64,000 nt of DNA from Wurfbainia villosa. Lineage: Eukaryota; Streptophyta; Magnoliopsida; Zingiberales; Zingiberaceae. Both the position numbers and the translations under genes were made by a program. The notes below the pieces were generated by a model that had not been told where the DNA came from, did not search any database, and worked only from the letters and a program-made list of their open reading frames with translations. The stretch is taken from assembly GCA_025175895.1 (NCBI GenBank), contig CM045991.1, forward strand, positions 90,569,174 to 90,633,173, in the 5' to 3' direction. Of this stretch, positions 33,217 to 44,860 are shown piece after piece; positions within the stretch are counted from its first letter, which is position 1, and each line of letters starts with the position of its first letter.

Positions 33217-34724
33217 TGATAACTGTCATTTTATCGTATTATTTTGGTCTTTAATATCATTGTTTTAATCCTCTTGTGTGTTTAATTATTGATTATTTGC
33301 ATGTTTTATGAGTTGGATCATCTTTTGAACCTTATTGTAAATCTCCTAAATTTGTGGACTTATATATTAATTTTATACCTTATTTGTAGGAGATCAAGAT
33401 GAGATAATGGATTAGACTCGAGTTGGATCAAATATGACTTCATCTTAGGGCATAAAGGATATTTTAAGCTGGAAGAATCTGAGCCCTTCATCCATATCAG
33501 AAGTAGTTTAATCAAAGGGTTCAGATCTATTTAATCCTAACCTTCCGATGAGATCTGATTGATCTAAGCTATCCATCTAAATCTAGAGAGATTCGATCCA
33601 TACACTCAGATCTATACATCTCAACCTTCCATCCAGATCAAGTTGATCGCGATCGTCCATTCAGATTTATCAGATCCATCTATTCTAAATCGAAGCAATT
33701 CTGGTCGTTGGATCAAACCTAGGATTTGGGTTATTTATTAAGCTGGAGCAGTTTTCTTTTCTTCGGCCGGCTTCGCCCCCTCTCCCACGATGATCGCCCG
33801 ACGCCTCCTCCGCCTTCTTCACCGCCACCGCACTCTCCACCTTCCCCGCCGGTTGCCAGAGAGGAAAGGGGATTCCCTCCTTCTCCAGTGACCGGTGCCA
33901 CTCCATCACACCCTCCACCATCAGCAACCATCTCCTCCGCTCCGAGCTTTGTCGCTGCCGACCAATCGGAGTGGGGATTCCCCTTCGATCGGTCCAGCCA
34001 CCACTACAGCCATCAGAGTGGGGATTCCCCTCCGTTGCCATCTCGCTTAGCCACTTTCAACAGCTCCGGCAGCCGCTCCACAGCTCCGGCAGCGCTCCAC
34101 ATTTGCGATCAGCACCTTCACGACAGCGCCAATTACATCTTCCATAGCTCCAACCAGCTCTTTCACAGCCCCGGCCAGGACCTTCTCTTCATCTTCATCG
34201 CAACCCACTTCCAACTTCAATGTCAGATTCCATGCAAGCTGTGTTTTGATTGTTTCATTGATGTGTTGATTGCTTTTCATGTTTACTTATTGTTTGTAAT
34301 CAAAATTACTTCCACGTTTTGAATTGCACGTATTTAGTTTAATTTGTTTCATGCATACGTAGTGTTCGATAAAATGTTTCTTGAGTAATTAGGTTGTAGT
34401 TGGTTAGTTTAGATTTAATTTCATGGTATGTTTTACTCTCGTAAAATTCCTACATTTGAAGTGTTTGATTTAATTCTTGCATTATTTGATTTAGTTGTGC
34501 ATGTTAGTTTAGAGTTTTAATTACCTTTCAACCGTAGGTTATAGCCCAAATCACAAACCCCCCATTTACATTAGAAAATCCAAAGCAATAATTATCGATC
34601 CTAAGACTACTATTCTCTCGATTACACTCGTTGGGAAACAATCTGGGTCGTTCACTATGCTATATTAGTTTAGAGAGAGTTTGGTAATTAATTCGTAATG
34701 GTACCACGACAAATACTGTTATCA
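33217..34724 (+). repeat. Tat-like 3' LTR, complete
   Basis: The LTR is 1508 bp with TG...CA ends. Its right part matches the left LTR over about 1.2 kb with scattered changes. It includes a GC-rich, serine/proline-coding stretch at 33760-34200 and a T-rich right end. Confidence 0.88.
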
Positions 34725-34996
34725 CCAACCAACTGACCGATCGATAATCGACGATCGACGGGTGATCGATGGGCGACGGGTGATGGGCGCGGCGGTGGCA
34801 AAGCGTGAAGCGGCGGCAATGTGCGGCGAATGACGGCGGATTTTAATTATATTATTAATTTATGTATAGTCAGATTGCTATTTAATAAATTGATAAGGAT
34901 ATTTTTGGAAAAAAAATCCATAACTCAGGGAATCAACAAAAACCAAGCTTCTCAGAGGTTTTCTGATTCCCTCATGCATAACTCTTTTGCTGATGT
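34725..34996. other. Unassigned spacer left of S1
   Basis: The left 135 bp are GC-rich with repeated GATCGA/GGGCGACGGGTGATGG-type words. The right part contains the inverted words CAGGGAATC (34926-34934) and GATTCCCTC (34966-34974). It is neither M1 nor Tat-like sequence. With 63237-63376 it would be continuous before S1 inserted. A small DNA element is possible, but I see no defined ends. Confidence 0.35.
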
Positions 34997-36057
34997 TGTT
35001 GGATCGAAAAGCGCTAGAGGGGGGTGAATAGTGCACGTAAAACTTCGTCTCTTTTTGTTCGTTCGATTAAAATAAAGAGATGCACAGTGGAAAAGTAAAT
35101 GAGACAAATTTATTTTTACTTGGTTCATAACCCAATGGTTGCTACTCCAAGTTCCCGCGATCCTTGACCGCGTACAAAGGGGCAATCCACTATAGAGTCT
35201 GCTCCTCGTTGGAGGTAGGAGACAACGATCACAAAAATGAAAGCTCAAGGATGAGGCAACAAACCTACCTCACATCGTTACAATTAAAACCACGAATATA
35301 ATAAATAAAACAAACTTGTTGTTGCCGACGAAGAGGTTGTAAGCTTGGCGTTGCGTCGGCATTATGACGGCGTTACGGCGTTAGAGCTTTAGCATTGTGG
35401 GAGCACTTTGAGAGCAATCTTGATGATCTAGGGTTCAAGTCCTCCCCTCCTTTTATAGACTTGTGCCTTGGAATAAGTCTAAATCCAGATCCTCAACTTG
35501 TGGATCTTATCACGAGGTGGCACCTTATCTTATCGCGAAGTGGCGGCATCAAACGTTATCCTTTTTTACCTTGTATATTAGGCTAATTCGTCGTCATCAG
35601 TCAACTGATGACCTTCATCAGTCGACTGCCAGCTTGGCCACTCCCTGCAATAAGAGGTTAGGACGTAATATGGTAAATATGACAGTTCCTTATCGTCCGA
35701 TCTCGACCTAGACCTTCCACTGAAAGTCTTAGTTGGATCGCCACCTACGGTCATCCCCGTATAGAGGACACGACCTTACCATCTCTCTTCGCACTCGTGC
35801 TTACCTCTGGTCCTTTATGACCTGTCGCTTTGCTTCCGTTCTTCACTTGGGTTCTTCGACTCCACGAAGTTCTCCCAGTGTCGCCCGACCACTACGGTTT
35901 CTCGACTCGATATTCTCCAGGTGTCACTGACTTTCGGCTTAGCTTAATCATTTCCTGCACACTTAATTCAGCTCATGAGATAACAATAAGACCTTAACTT
36001 TGGGTCTTTGCCATAATCAAAACCTAGGTTCGATTATCTGGTGCCCCTGCACCAACA
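34997..36057 (-). repeat. S1 3' LTR (left copy)
   Basis: Plus strand TGTTGGATCG to TGCACCAACA. In the element's orientation it has CAGTCGACTG-type words (35598-35632) upstream of the TATA box GTCTATAAAAGG (around 35450-35461), then the GGTGAATAG-rich U5 end. Confidence 0.92.
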
Positions 36058-36072
36058 ATCTCCCCCTTTTTT
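36058..36072 (-). other. S1 polypurine tract
   Basis: The minus strand reads TAAAAAAGGGGGAGAT, immediately before the 3' LTR. S2 and S3 have nearly the same tract. Confidence 0.88.
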
Positions 36073-37170
36073 ATCTATGGCAAACCGATACAAAGTTAAG
36101 GGAAATTTAAATCATAAAACAAGTAGAGTAAATGATAAATGTCTTTCAAAAACTCTCCCTTAACCCTAGGTGAGTTTTGAAAGATATGCTATAATTTTTA
36201 AAATTAAATTTTTTGTTACTCCCCCTTAACTTTCTCTCTTCTCCCCCTTTTTCCCTAAGTCAAAAAAAGTGTGGGGTGTTTATATAAAATAAAGGTTTAA
36301 AAACAACTTGTTATAAGCATGTATCTAGAATTATTAAGGATAAATCAACTATGAGTCCAAGCATGCGTCTCTACTTAGTTAAATAGATTGGTTCGAGGTA
36401 TATCCCTCTGCACCAACAATTTAATAAGTTTTTGAAACATAATTTTGATTTTCAAAATACTTATAAATTTATTTTCAAAAGGAATTTCAAAGGTTTGTAA
36501 TATAACCCTTAGGGTTAGTTTGCTCTCCCCCTTAGTCAAATATATGAAGTATAAGAGATTTAGGGGACGCTAAACTTTGGCATAGAGAGTTGTATACTTA
36601 GTATTGGCCAATCAAAGTTATAATTATTCGTTAAGTGTAATAGTTGAGAAAATAGGTAGCATTTTGAAAAGGTTATGTTTTGTGTATATTATAATTATTC
36701 CTTAACATCTCACCCATTCTATGTGTCTCAAAAATGCATTCGCCTTATATGTTTTGTGAGATGATTTTAACTTGATTAAAGTTAGTCAACCTTGGGTTAG
36801 ATTCGGATTTAACCCTTAGTTCGTCAAGTAAACTTTTCAAGAAATTGACTTCCAGGTCGTGGCGAGGCACGGGGGTCTTCTTTGATCAGAACAACGATCA
36901 CTTCCTTAGACAAAGCCAAATTCAAGAAATTGATTACTTGAGTAACTTAAGATTACGTCCTGGTCTAACTAGTTTAGGATACGGCGAGGTAGCTTCATCT
37001 AGTTCAACTCAGCCAAGTGTGCCAAGCTAGATACGCCTTATCTAGCTCGAATACACGAGACGTTGTTTCCCTAATGTACTATCATCTCGCCACGTCTTGA
37101 ATTATGTTGTCAAAGTTTACTAACTATTTGTCCTGTCTAGGCATTCTAAAAAGTAAAACAAAATAACTAA
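36073..37170 (-). other. S1 3' non-coding region
   Basis: This matches the S3 region 56850-57900 and parts of S2 around 49700-50100 and 53640-53720. It includes the segment with CTTGGCGAGGCAC-like and CTTCCTTAGACAAAGCC words. It joins the end of the Gag-proximal sequence directly to the polypurine end, so pol is cleanly absent. No coding motif was seen. Confidence 0.7.
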
Positions 37171-38749
37171 TCATGCAATGATTTTGTAAGGAAGCGGGTA
37201 TACTATTTTAGTGTTAGCTCCCCTTGGACCATTGAACCAATATGGTTTATCCACAAGGTGGACTTGATCCTGGAGAATCCAATACTTATTGGTCCTTATA
37301 TGTGAGTTTAATAAAACCTTTGAGACCCATGCTTGGACTCGTTGATGACTACAATTTATGGTAGACATATAAGATATATTCGTAGTCCTTGAACTAAATT
37401 TGAGTCTGTCTTTGTTGTACACGGCTCTTTGGGTTCCAAGAAGTCGGTTAAGATTCTTAGATCCCAACGTGAATCCTTCCAACCTAGCCTCGAGCCCTTG
37501 AACTCATCCTTTCAAGAGAGAATTCTCCTCCTCAAGCTTTTCGACTTGAGTTGAGTTTCCCTCTTGACTAGTTGAAGAGGTTAGATTAGCCTCTTGCTTG
37601 AGGATTTCAACCTCCTTGAGAAACGACTCGACTCTAGACTCGGACTTAGTTAATTTCCTATTTAACAACTTAATTGCATGATATAAGTTGGCTAATAATG
37701 AATGACTTACCTTGATTTTTTTTTTGACCCGGCTTTGAGGCTTTTCTTGAAGTCGTCCTCAGAATCGGAGTTGGAGTTGGATTCGTATTCGACTTCGGAC
37801 TCGGACTCGGGCTCTATCGGTCTTGCCATGAATGCTACATCGATGTATTCTTCGTCGTCATCCCAAGTTGCTTGAAAGGCCTTCTTTGATCTCTTTTTCT
37901 TTGGCTTCGTTTTTGATTTGAAGTGCCCCTTCTTTTTGTTCTTCGACACCTCCCTTTCTTTTCAGATTATCTTCCATACCATGTTTACTATCTCGGCCTC
38001 TTCTTCTGATTCGGACTCGGAATCGCCCTCGGGTTCGGATCCTTCTTCTTGATCAGGAGGTTGCTTGCTTTTCTCCTTTCTTCTCTAACCTGCAAACAAA
38101 GCAATATCTCTCTTGGCCCAGACCACATTAGTTTGTTCGTGAAGTTCAAATTCATAGAAAAACTCATCTAACCTAATTTTTGAAAGATCCTTAGAAACCT
38201 TGTAGGCATCGACCATGGATGCTCAGAAGGTGGTCCTAGGGAATGCATTTAGTGCATGCCTGATTACGTCTTGGTTTTCGATCTTTTATCCGATTGAATG
38301 TAGCCCATTCATGATGCCTTGCGAGCATGGAGTTGAGTGGTCGACTCATGTTCCTACATTTTTAAGTTAAACAATTTATTTAAAAGTAGATCCCTCTTAC
38401 ATACCTTGGTGTCGATGGTTCCTTCGTGAAGCTCGATGAGCTTGTTCCACAAGTCCTTTTCACTTATGAACGGGCCGACGCAATTGAGCTCCTCTTTGGA
38501 TAGCCCACATTGTAGGATTTGTGTGGCTTTTGCATCGGCTTCGATTTGTCTTTTAGTTGTGTTGGTCAACTTATCGAAGTCCAAGGGCTCGCCTCGATCA
38601 TTGGTGGGTAGAGCAAAGCTGGTTTGGATGATTAACCAAGTCTCGACTTGTGTTTTTAGAAAACACTCCATTCGACCTTTCCAGTAATGAAAATCATCAC
38701 CGTTAAAGAACGGAGGTCGGGTAGTGCTATACCCCTCAATGTGGGTCAT
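37171..38749 (-). pseudogene. S1 Gag
   Basis: From the methionine at 38749 the minus strand encodes a SIRE-type Gag start (MTHIEGYSTTRPPFFNGDDF, then WKGRMECFLKTQVE and LQCGLSKEELN). The first stop is at 38354. A lysine-rich block with SKNKKKGHFKSKTKP sits where S2 has the CCHC knuckle, so the cysteines are gone. A coiled-coil stretch and a conserved FTLGSKNLNRLLGTQRA tail follow at 37420-37480. Several frame changes exist, and no pol follows. Confidence 0.85.
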
Positions 38750-38941
38750 TTAAGAAGAGAAATCCTTGCATACAAAAAGACGACAAGCAAAAAAGTTGCT
38801 AAGACTTTCGTCTTAGATTAGTAGTGCGGGAGAAAATAGAACTTAACGAAAAGCTTAAAACTTACGAATCGAAAAACCAAAATGAAAAAAAACTTAAAAC
38901 AAAATGCTAGATTTGTGGTTTCACAAAATCATAATGCCCCC

Positions 38942-38954
38942 GCTCTTATACCAA
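38942..38954 (-). other. S1 primer-binding site
   Basis: The minus strand reads TTGGTATAAGAGC, one change from the iMet-type site, next to the LTR edge at 38956. Confidence 0.8.
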
Positions 38955-38955
38955 T

Positions 38956-39566
38956 TGTTGGATTGAAAAGGCTAGGGGGTGAATAGCATGTGTAAAATTT
39001 CATCTCTTTTTGTTCGTTCGATTAAAACAAAGAGATGCACAATGGAAAAGTAAATGAGACAAATTTATTTTTACTTGGTTCACAATCCAGTGGTTGATAC
39101 TCCAAGATCCCGCGATCCTTGACCGTGTATGAAGGGGCAATCCACTATAGAGTCTCCTTCTCGTTGGAGGTAGGAGACAACGATCAAAGCTCGAGGATAA
39201 GGCAAAAAACCTACCTCACCTCGTTATGATTAAAACCACAAATACAATAAATAAAACAAACTTGTTGTTGCCGACGATGAGGTTGTAAGCTTGGCATTGC
39301 GTCGGCATTATGATGGCGTTACGGCGTTAGAGCTTTAGCATTGTGTGAGCACTTTGAGAGCAATCTTGATGATCTAGGGTTCAAGTCCTCCCCTCTTTTT
39401 ATAGAATTGTACCTTGGAATAAGTCTAGATCCAGATCCTCAACATGTGGATCTTATCACGAGGTGGCACCTTATCTTATCATGAAGTGGCAGCGTCAAAC
39501 GTTATCCATTTTGACCTTGTATATTTGCCTGATTCATCGCCATCAGTCGACTGCTGGAGCATCAAT
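38956..39566 (-). repeat. S1 5' LTR, left part
   Basis: This matches the first 600 bp of 34997-36057, up to the CATCAGTCGACTGCTGG region, where T2 cuts in. The remainder is at 62776-63236. Confidence 0.9.
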
Positions 39567-41797
39567 TGTTAGTAATATATGAGAGGTGTCCTAAGGCAAT
39601 CACCTTATGCTTAAACCATTTATATAATAAATGAAGATTCACTATTTAAGTATACATGTTTTCATGTATTTGATTAGATCTTAAACTCATTTACTGAATG
39701 TCCACAATACGATTCACAGCATAAGAGAATTTGTGATTGAATCACAACTAGTGAATATCTCTACATGTGTAATTGTGATGTATTGAAATTATCCCTAGTC
39801 GATGAATTGATGGATTTGGACATCATCAATTCTATCGAGACTAGCACGAGGTATACTCTTTGGTGTATCCAAGCAGTTAATTCTCACTGGCTAGAGACAT
39901 TGTGATGTCCGGAGTTAATCGTGGATGCTAGTTATGGTAACTAGTTCATTGGAGTGACCAGCTGTAAGACTTTATATGGTTCTTTGCATACATGGATATG
40001 TCAATGAAGTTCTTACTGCAGCTTAAGTGCGATGTTCCTTTGACTTGCGGTATTCAAGTCATCTTGGTCATGGAGACTTATGCTTTGACATCTTAAGCAA
40101 GCATCTCCAAGGAGATATGGACCCGGGATGATTGGGTATAAGTCGAAATGCCCGAAGGTATTTGAATAGTCTATAAATGATTCATCACTCCTTGTGAGGA
40201 GATGTATACCCATGGCCTCTTGTCGGATTGTTACTAAAGTCTTTGGCCAAAGCATTACATGTTTAGAGCAAGGTACTCTTAGATACATGTGCAGTAACTA
40301 GAATCCGTAGGACGAGGAAATGATACTTGGACTAGGTGTGACATAGTCGACCTAGTAGGGACTAACACTATAGACCATGTCCTGAACCAAGTGGGTATAA
40401 TATGCATGAAGGGAATGGGGCACGATTCATTGTAGCTGCTGAAGAGTTTCAAAAATGGTTCTGGAATCAATCGTTGATTTTCTGATTAATTGGGGATCAT
40501 GATGTACTACTAGGTGCCACTCATGATCGTTCCATAATTAATGGTTAATTATAGACGGCCAACATAAACCAGGAACCTATTTGTTCACACGCACAACGAG
40601 AGTAATCTGAAGGATTTAAAACGAGCTTGAGATTGAGATTCTCATATCGAGAGAAACTAGATTTGGTTGGACCAAACAATGAGCGAGCATGAAATTGTTT
40701 CAGTCGCAATGGAAGCATGGATGGGCCGAGTCTTATGAAGACATGATGGATGAACCAAATTAGTTTGGTTCTAATCCAATGGTGGAGAATAAACCAAAGG
40801 GGTTTGGTTTGTTTTAAACGAATGAACCAATGTTGGTTCGGTTCGTTTTAACTTAAAATAGATCAACTCGGTTCGATTTATTTTAACTTAAGTTATTGGA
40901 GCGGGTTAACGGATTTTGGTTATGAACTAATAACCCTAAGGAGAAGTTTTCTTAATGGTTAAGAAACACGTGCTCTATAAAAACGCGGTTGAGTTTTGGA
41001 GAGCCCTAAGTTTATTTTGGGAAATACTCTTCCTCTCCTCTCCCTCTCTTTGTCACCGCCCAAGACCTGCTTGCCATCGGCTCTTGCAGCTGCTGCCGCC
41101 GACACCACCAGTTGCCACCGGCAACCTGTTGCTTCCGGTGACCCTCCAGTGAGATCCCTTGGCTCCGGTGACCAAGGTGCAGACGACCTTCCTCCTTTGG
41201 GTCGGCGTAAATCCTCCACCAAGCTGTCCAATTTTTTGGACAGCTTGTTTCCTTTCGTGTCGGAGCATCATTTGGACGATGTTTGGAGCTCTGACAGTGG
41301 CTACCTTGTCGAGGATTCGATCTCTGGTAATCCTCATAGCTGGAGGACCAAGGATTCATCAATCGGTTGACGAATACCTCTCCGGAGAAGCCAGTTTTGC
41401 GGACTCATTTTCAAATCTGAATTTTGATTCGGATTGTGATCTTCTCTCGATCACATCATCTTCAACACGAGGTTAGTGACTCCTACAAAGACGAGGCTTG
41501 TAGCTTGGAGAAGCTATCCCGATGGTACTCGGCGTGGATACGGATAGAGGTAATTCTACCGAGAGTTGTTCCGGTTGATGTCATTCCCACTGCACGTGAT
41601 ACGTCAGATATAACTAGCATAATTTCCTTTTATTGCAAAATTTGAAATTGCGATTATGTCTACACATGTTATACTTTGCATGCATGTGGTGTGTGTATTG
41701 TAATAAATTAGATTTATTGTCTTTTAATTCTTCCGTTGTGCACATATTTACGAAACATGTTCGAACATACACTCGTCGCAGTGCCAGAAACCCAACA
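39567..41797 (+). repeat. T2 5' LTR
   Basis: TG...CA ends are present, with a TATA box CTCTATAAAAACGCG at 40972-40986. Downstream of it a CT-rich stretch (CTCTTCCTCTCCTCTCCCTC) and a GC-rich region give chance ORFs at 40996-41476. These recur in the other LTR and are not genes. Confidence 0.95.
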
Positions 41798-41798
41798 G

Positions 41799-41810
41799 TG
41801 GTATCAGAGC
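41799..41810 (+). other. T2 primer-binding site
   Basis: TGGTATCAGAGC starts one base after the 5' LTR end. Confidence 0.93.
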
Positions 41811-43089
41811 CCAGGTTATGTTTCAACATAATCGTAAAATTATTTTGCGATAGTCGTAATTGTATTTATGGAAATTTTCTACTTTTGGAAAGTTTAGAAG
41901 TATTTATGGAAATTTTCTAATTTTGGAAAGTTTAAAAGTATTTATGGAAATCTTTTACTTTTGAAAAGTTTAGAAGTATTTTTGGAAATTAACACTTTCC
42001 ATAAATAAAATATGTTATTAGATTTGGAAATCTGTTTCCTAATTTAATCATGATTTGATTTGGGGAATCAAATCTAAAACATATTTGATTTCCATAAATA
42101 GTTTTGACAATTTAGGAAATTTGTTCCCTAAATTAAATTTGACTTTCCTTAATTAACACTTTCCATAAATAAAATATATGATTAAATTTGGAAATTTGTT
42201 TCCTAATTTAATCATGCTTTGATTTGTGGAATCAAATCTCAAACATATTTTATTTCCATAAATAGTTATGACATATAAGGAAATTTTTGTACATGTCATA
42301 ATTGTATGTCATGTAATTGCATTAGATGTATATCATTATGTCATGCGTGTCTTGACATGTAAATGTATGTCATGTCATATAGATAATAGTTATTTGCATG
42401 CAAAGAGGATGAGACATTAAAACCCTTACACAATATTAAAGCTTATACCTTCCATTAATATGGTTAGAACCAGAGTTTTGTTTCTTGTTCGGGTTGTTGG
42501 ACTCTCTTCAAACCCGGCTCGAACCTGTACATGTTCAAACCATGGAATAGTTTAATACTAATATGGTAAGAGTCAGAGGCCAATCATTAGCTTTGGTTGT
42601 TGGACTCTCTCCAAGCTGGGCTAATTGGTTGAATGCGCTCTAACCATATTAAAACTATTTCTTGATTAATGGGTTGGCTTTAACCTGGAGCATCGGCTTG
42701 TTGGACTCTCTCCAAGGTCGATGTGAAGGGAGGTGAAGTTGGGTGCTATGCATATGATGTATACTTATTAATGGGTTAACAACCCGATGTATGTGTGAAC
42801 ATTCAATTAGTTGATAGCACATTGTGATAGTTGCATATATGTGATATACAATCGGTATACTTGATACCTACCATCGTAGCTATGAATGGCTTGTTGGACT
42901 CTCTCCAAGGTTGTTCATATCTATATTGGATATCAACCCATTCGGAGATGGACCTACAATCTCCCGAAGTGATTTTAGGGTTTTAAAATTCGAAAAATGA
43001 ATGGGATTTATAAATGTATGTTGATTCATTTTAAAATTATTTTCTCATATATGCTTGATTTGTATTTCTAGGTTAATTGATTGATCATG
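41811..43089 (+). other. T2 leader with internal repeats
   Basis: The leader of nearly 1.3 kb is AT-rich and non-coding. It contains about three copies of a 40-bp unit (TTTATGGAAATTTTCT...GGAAAGTTTAGAAG, 41867-41990). It also has a 130-bp segment duplicated at an offset of 164 bp (41991-42125 and 42155-42285), and four copies of a hairpin word around 42497-42908. Dimerisation and packaging signals are expected in such leaders, but none is proven here. Confidence 0.75.
42497..42908 (+). repeat. Four TTGGACTCTCTCCAA hairpin words
   Basis: Near-identical 15-mers lie at 42497-42511 (one change), 42600-42614, 42701-42715 and 42894-42908. Each is an inverted repeat TTGGA/TCCAA with a five-base CTCTC loop, and each is preceded by TTG or GTTG. 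They are unevenly spaced, about 100-190 bp apart. Confidence 0.9.
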
Positions 43090-43690
43090 ATGTCTTTGAA
43101 TTTGCACTCTATTTTGGATTCAAATAAATTGACTGGGTCAAACTTCTTGGACCGGCTTTTGGATTCAACCTGAGAATTGTTCTCAAGGTTGAAAAGCTTG
43201 TGAATATCCTCGAAGCACCTCTTTCCGCCCGTCCTAGTGACAATGCAACTCCGAACCAATTGTTGGCCTATCAGAAACATGTGACTGATTCTGAAATGGC
43301 GAGTTGCATCATACTAGCCACGATGGTACCTGAGCTGCGGAAGCAGCATGAGCATATGGATGCTCATATCATAGTCTTTCATCTTTATGAGTTGTTTGAT
43401 GAGCAAGTGAGATTCGAAAGGTTCAAAGTTTCTAAGCTCCTCTTCACCTCTGAGATGCAAGAAGGTTCATCTGTGGTACTTCTCAACATGCTAAAGACTA
43501 TGGAGCCTTTTGTGAAGCATGAGCAGGGGACAGTGTTGTTAGTTGATTCCTCAAAGAAAGGTTCTGAGAGAAAGTCAAAGGAATAGCAAAAGGGAAAGAA
43601 AAAGGCTAAGAATGCAGAACCAGCACAAAAGGGCACTTGCCATCATTGTGGCAAGGAGGGTCATTGGCGAAGAAATTACAAGATTTATCT
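43090..43690 (+). pseudogene. T2 Gag with zinc knuckle
   Basis: It starts MSLNLHSILDSNKLTGSNF at 43090. A frameshift and stop near 43170 interrupt it, and it resumes as LRIVLKVEKLVNILEAPL at about 43173. It continues with the SEMASCIILATMVPELRKQHE and FHLYELFDEQ blocks of copia Gag. After a stop at 43584 the knuckle CHHCGKEGHWRRNY is present (43639-43680), with its last cysteine changed to tyrosine. Confidence 0.88.
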
Positions 43691-44860
43691 TGAGTCCGTG
43701 AAGAAGAATAAGGCATCAAATGTCCCATCTTCTTTAGATATTTTCGTTATTGATTGTCATTCTATTTCCTCAAGCACTTGGGTATTGGATACTGGGTGTG
43801 GCTCACCTATATTTAATGACATACATGGGCTAAGGAATAGAAGAAGACTCGTCAAGGGAGAGTCAAATTTATGTGTTGGGAATGGAGCAAAGGTTGCTGC
43901 ACTCGCCATCGGAACGTATTTATTGAAACTCCCTACAAGACTTGTCTTAGAACTGGACAATTACTTTTATGTTCCTTCGTTGATAAAGAACATCATTTCT
44001 ATTTCTTGTTTAAATAGAAATGGGTACCATTTGACTTTTTGTAACAATTGTTGTTACATAACTTTGAATAGCATTCTTTATGGGACTGGAACTTTGAGCA
44101 ATGGTATTTATACGTTGGACGTATTCAGTAACATTTTCAATATCGAAGCGAGCAACAAGCGTGCTCGAAAGGATAATCAATTAGACTCCTATATGTGGCA
44201 TTGTCGTCTTGGCCATGCAAGCAAGAAACGCATGTCCGAATTACACTGATGTAGAATTCTAGAATCTTTTGAATCTGATTCATTCGATACATGCGAATCA
44301 TTCTTATAAGGCAAGATGACAAAGTTACCTTTTACTAGAAAAGGTGAACCGGTGGGAGAGTTACTTGGTCTAATACATACGGATGTATGCGGACCTATGA
44401 CAACTCATGCTCTAGGAGGCTATAACTACTTCATTACCTTCACCGATGATCACTCATAGTTTGGGTATGTGTTCTTGATGAAACACAAGTCTGAAGCCTT
44501 TGAAAGGTTCAAAGAATTCAGAAATGAAGTAGAGAAACAACATAACAAGAGTATTAAAATACTTCGATCGGATCGAGGTGGTGAATACTTAAGTCAAGAG
44601 TTTCTAGATTATCTAAGAGACAATAGTATATTGTCTCAATGAACTCCGCCATATACACCACAGCATAATGGTGTATCTAAGAGACTTAACCGGACCTTGT
44701 TGGACAAGGTCAGGTCAATGATAAATCATACAAATTTTCCCAAGTCCTTTTGGGGCAATGCACTTCAAACAGATATTTACTTGCTAAATAGAATGCTAAC
44801 CAAGGTAGTCTCTACTACTCCATATGAGATATAGAAGAGTAAGAAACCTCATGTATCTTA
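43691..44860 (+). pseudogene. T2 protease and integrase
   Basis: The active site WVLDTGCGSPIF is at about 43777-43812, followed by GNGAKVAALAIGTYLLKLP. The integrase finger has WHCRLGHASKKRM, but its second cysteine is lost (CESFL for CESCL), and stops occur at 44249 and 44310. The core keeps HTDVCGPMTTHALGGYNYF, a stop at 44457, RSDRGGEY, and PPYTPQHNGVSKRLNRTLLD after a stop at 44641. All three catalytic positions can be located, although the glutamate region reads VSKRLNRT where relatives have VAERRNRT. Confidence 0.9.

Larger units (their letters stand above)
28940..34724 (+). mobile_element. Athila/Tat-like non-coding element (LARD type)
   Basis: Two LTR copies flank about 3.1 kb. The 3' LTR is complete (33217-34724, 1508 bp, TG...CA) and follows a polypurine tract. 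The left LTR lacks roughly its first 290 bp and begins at the matching AGTTTAATCAAAGGGTTC. The site after the left LTR, TTGGCGTTGTTGTCGGGGA, is one of the primer sites of Athila/Tat elements (tRNA-Asp type, from memory), unlike all other elements here. No RT, integrase or RNase H is present, so it could only move with help from a relative. Truncation of the left LTR means its target duplication cannot be read. Confidence 0.85.

Noticed and set aside
40959..41476. Overlapping frames in the T2 5' LTR and again at 61932-62454
   Set aside because: All are inside LTRs downstream of the TATA box. They overlap on both strands and are not kept in the same form in the two copies.
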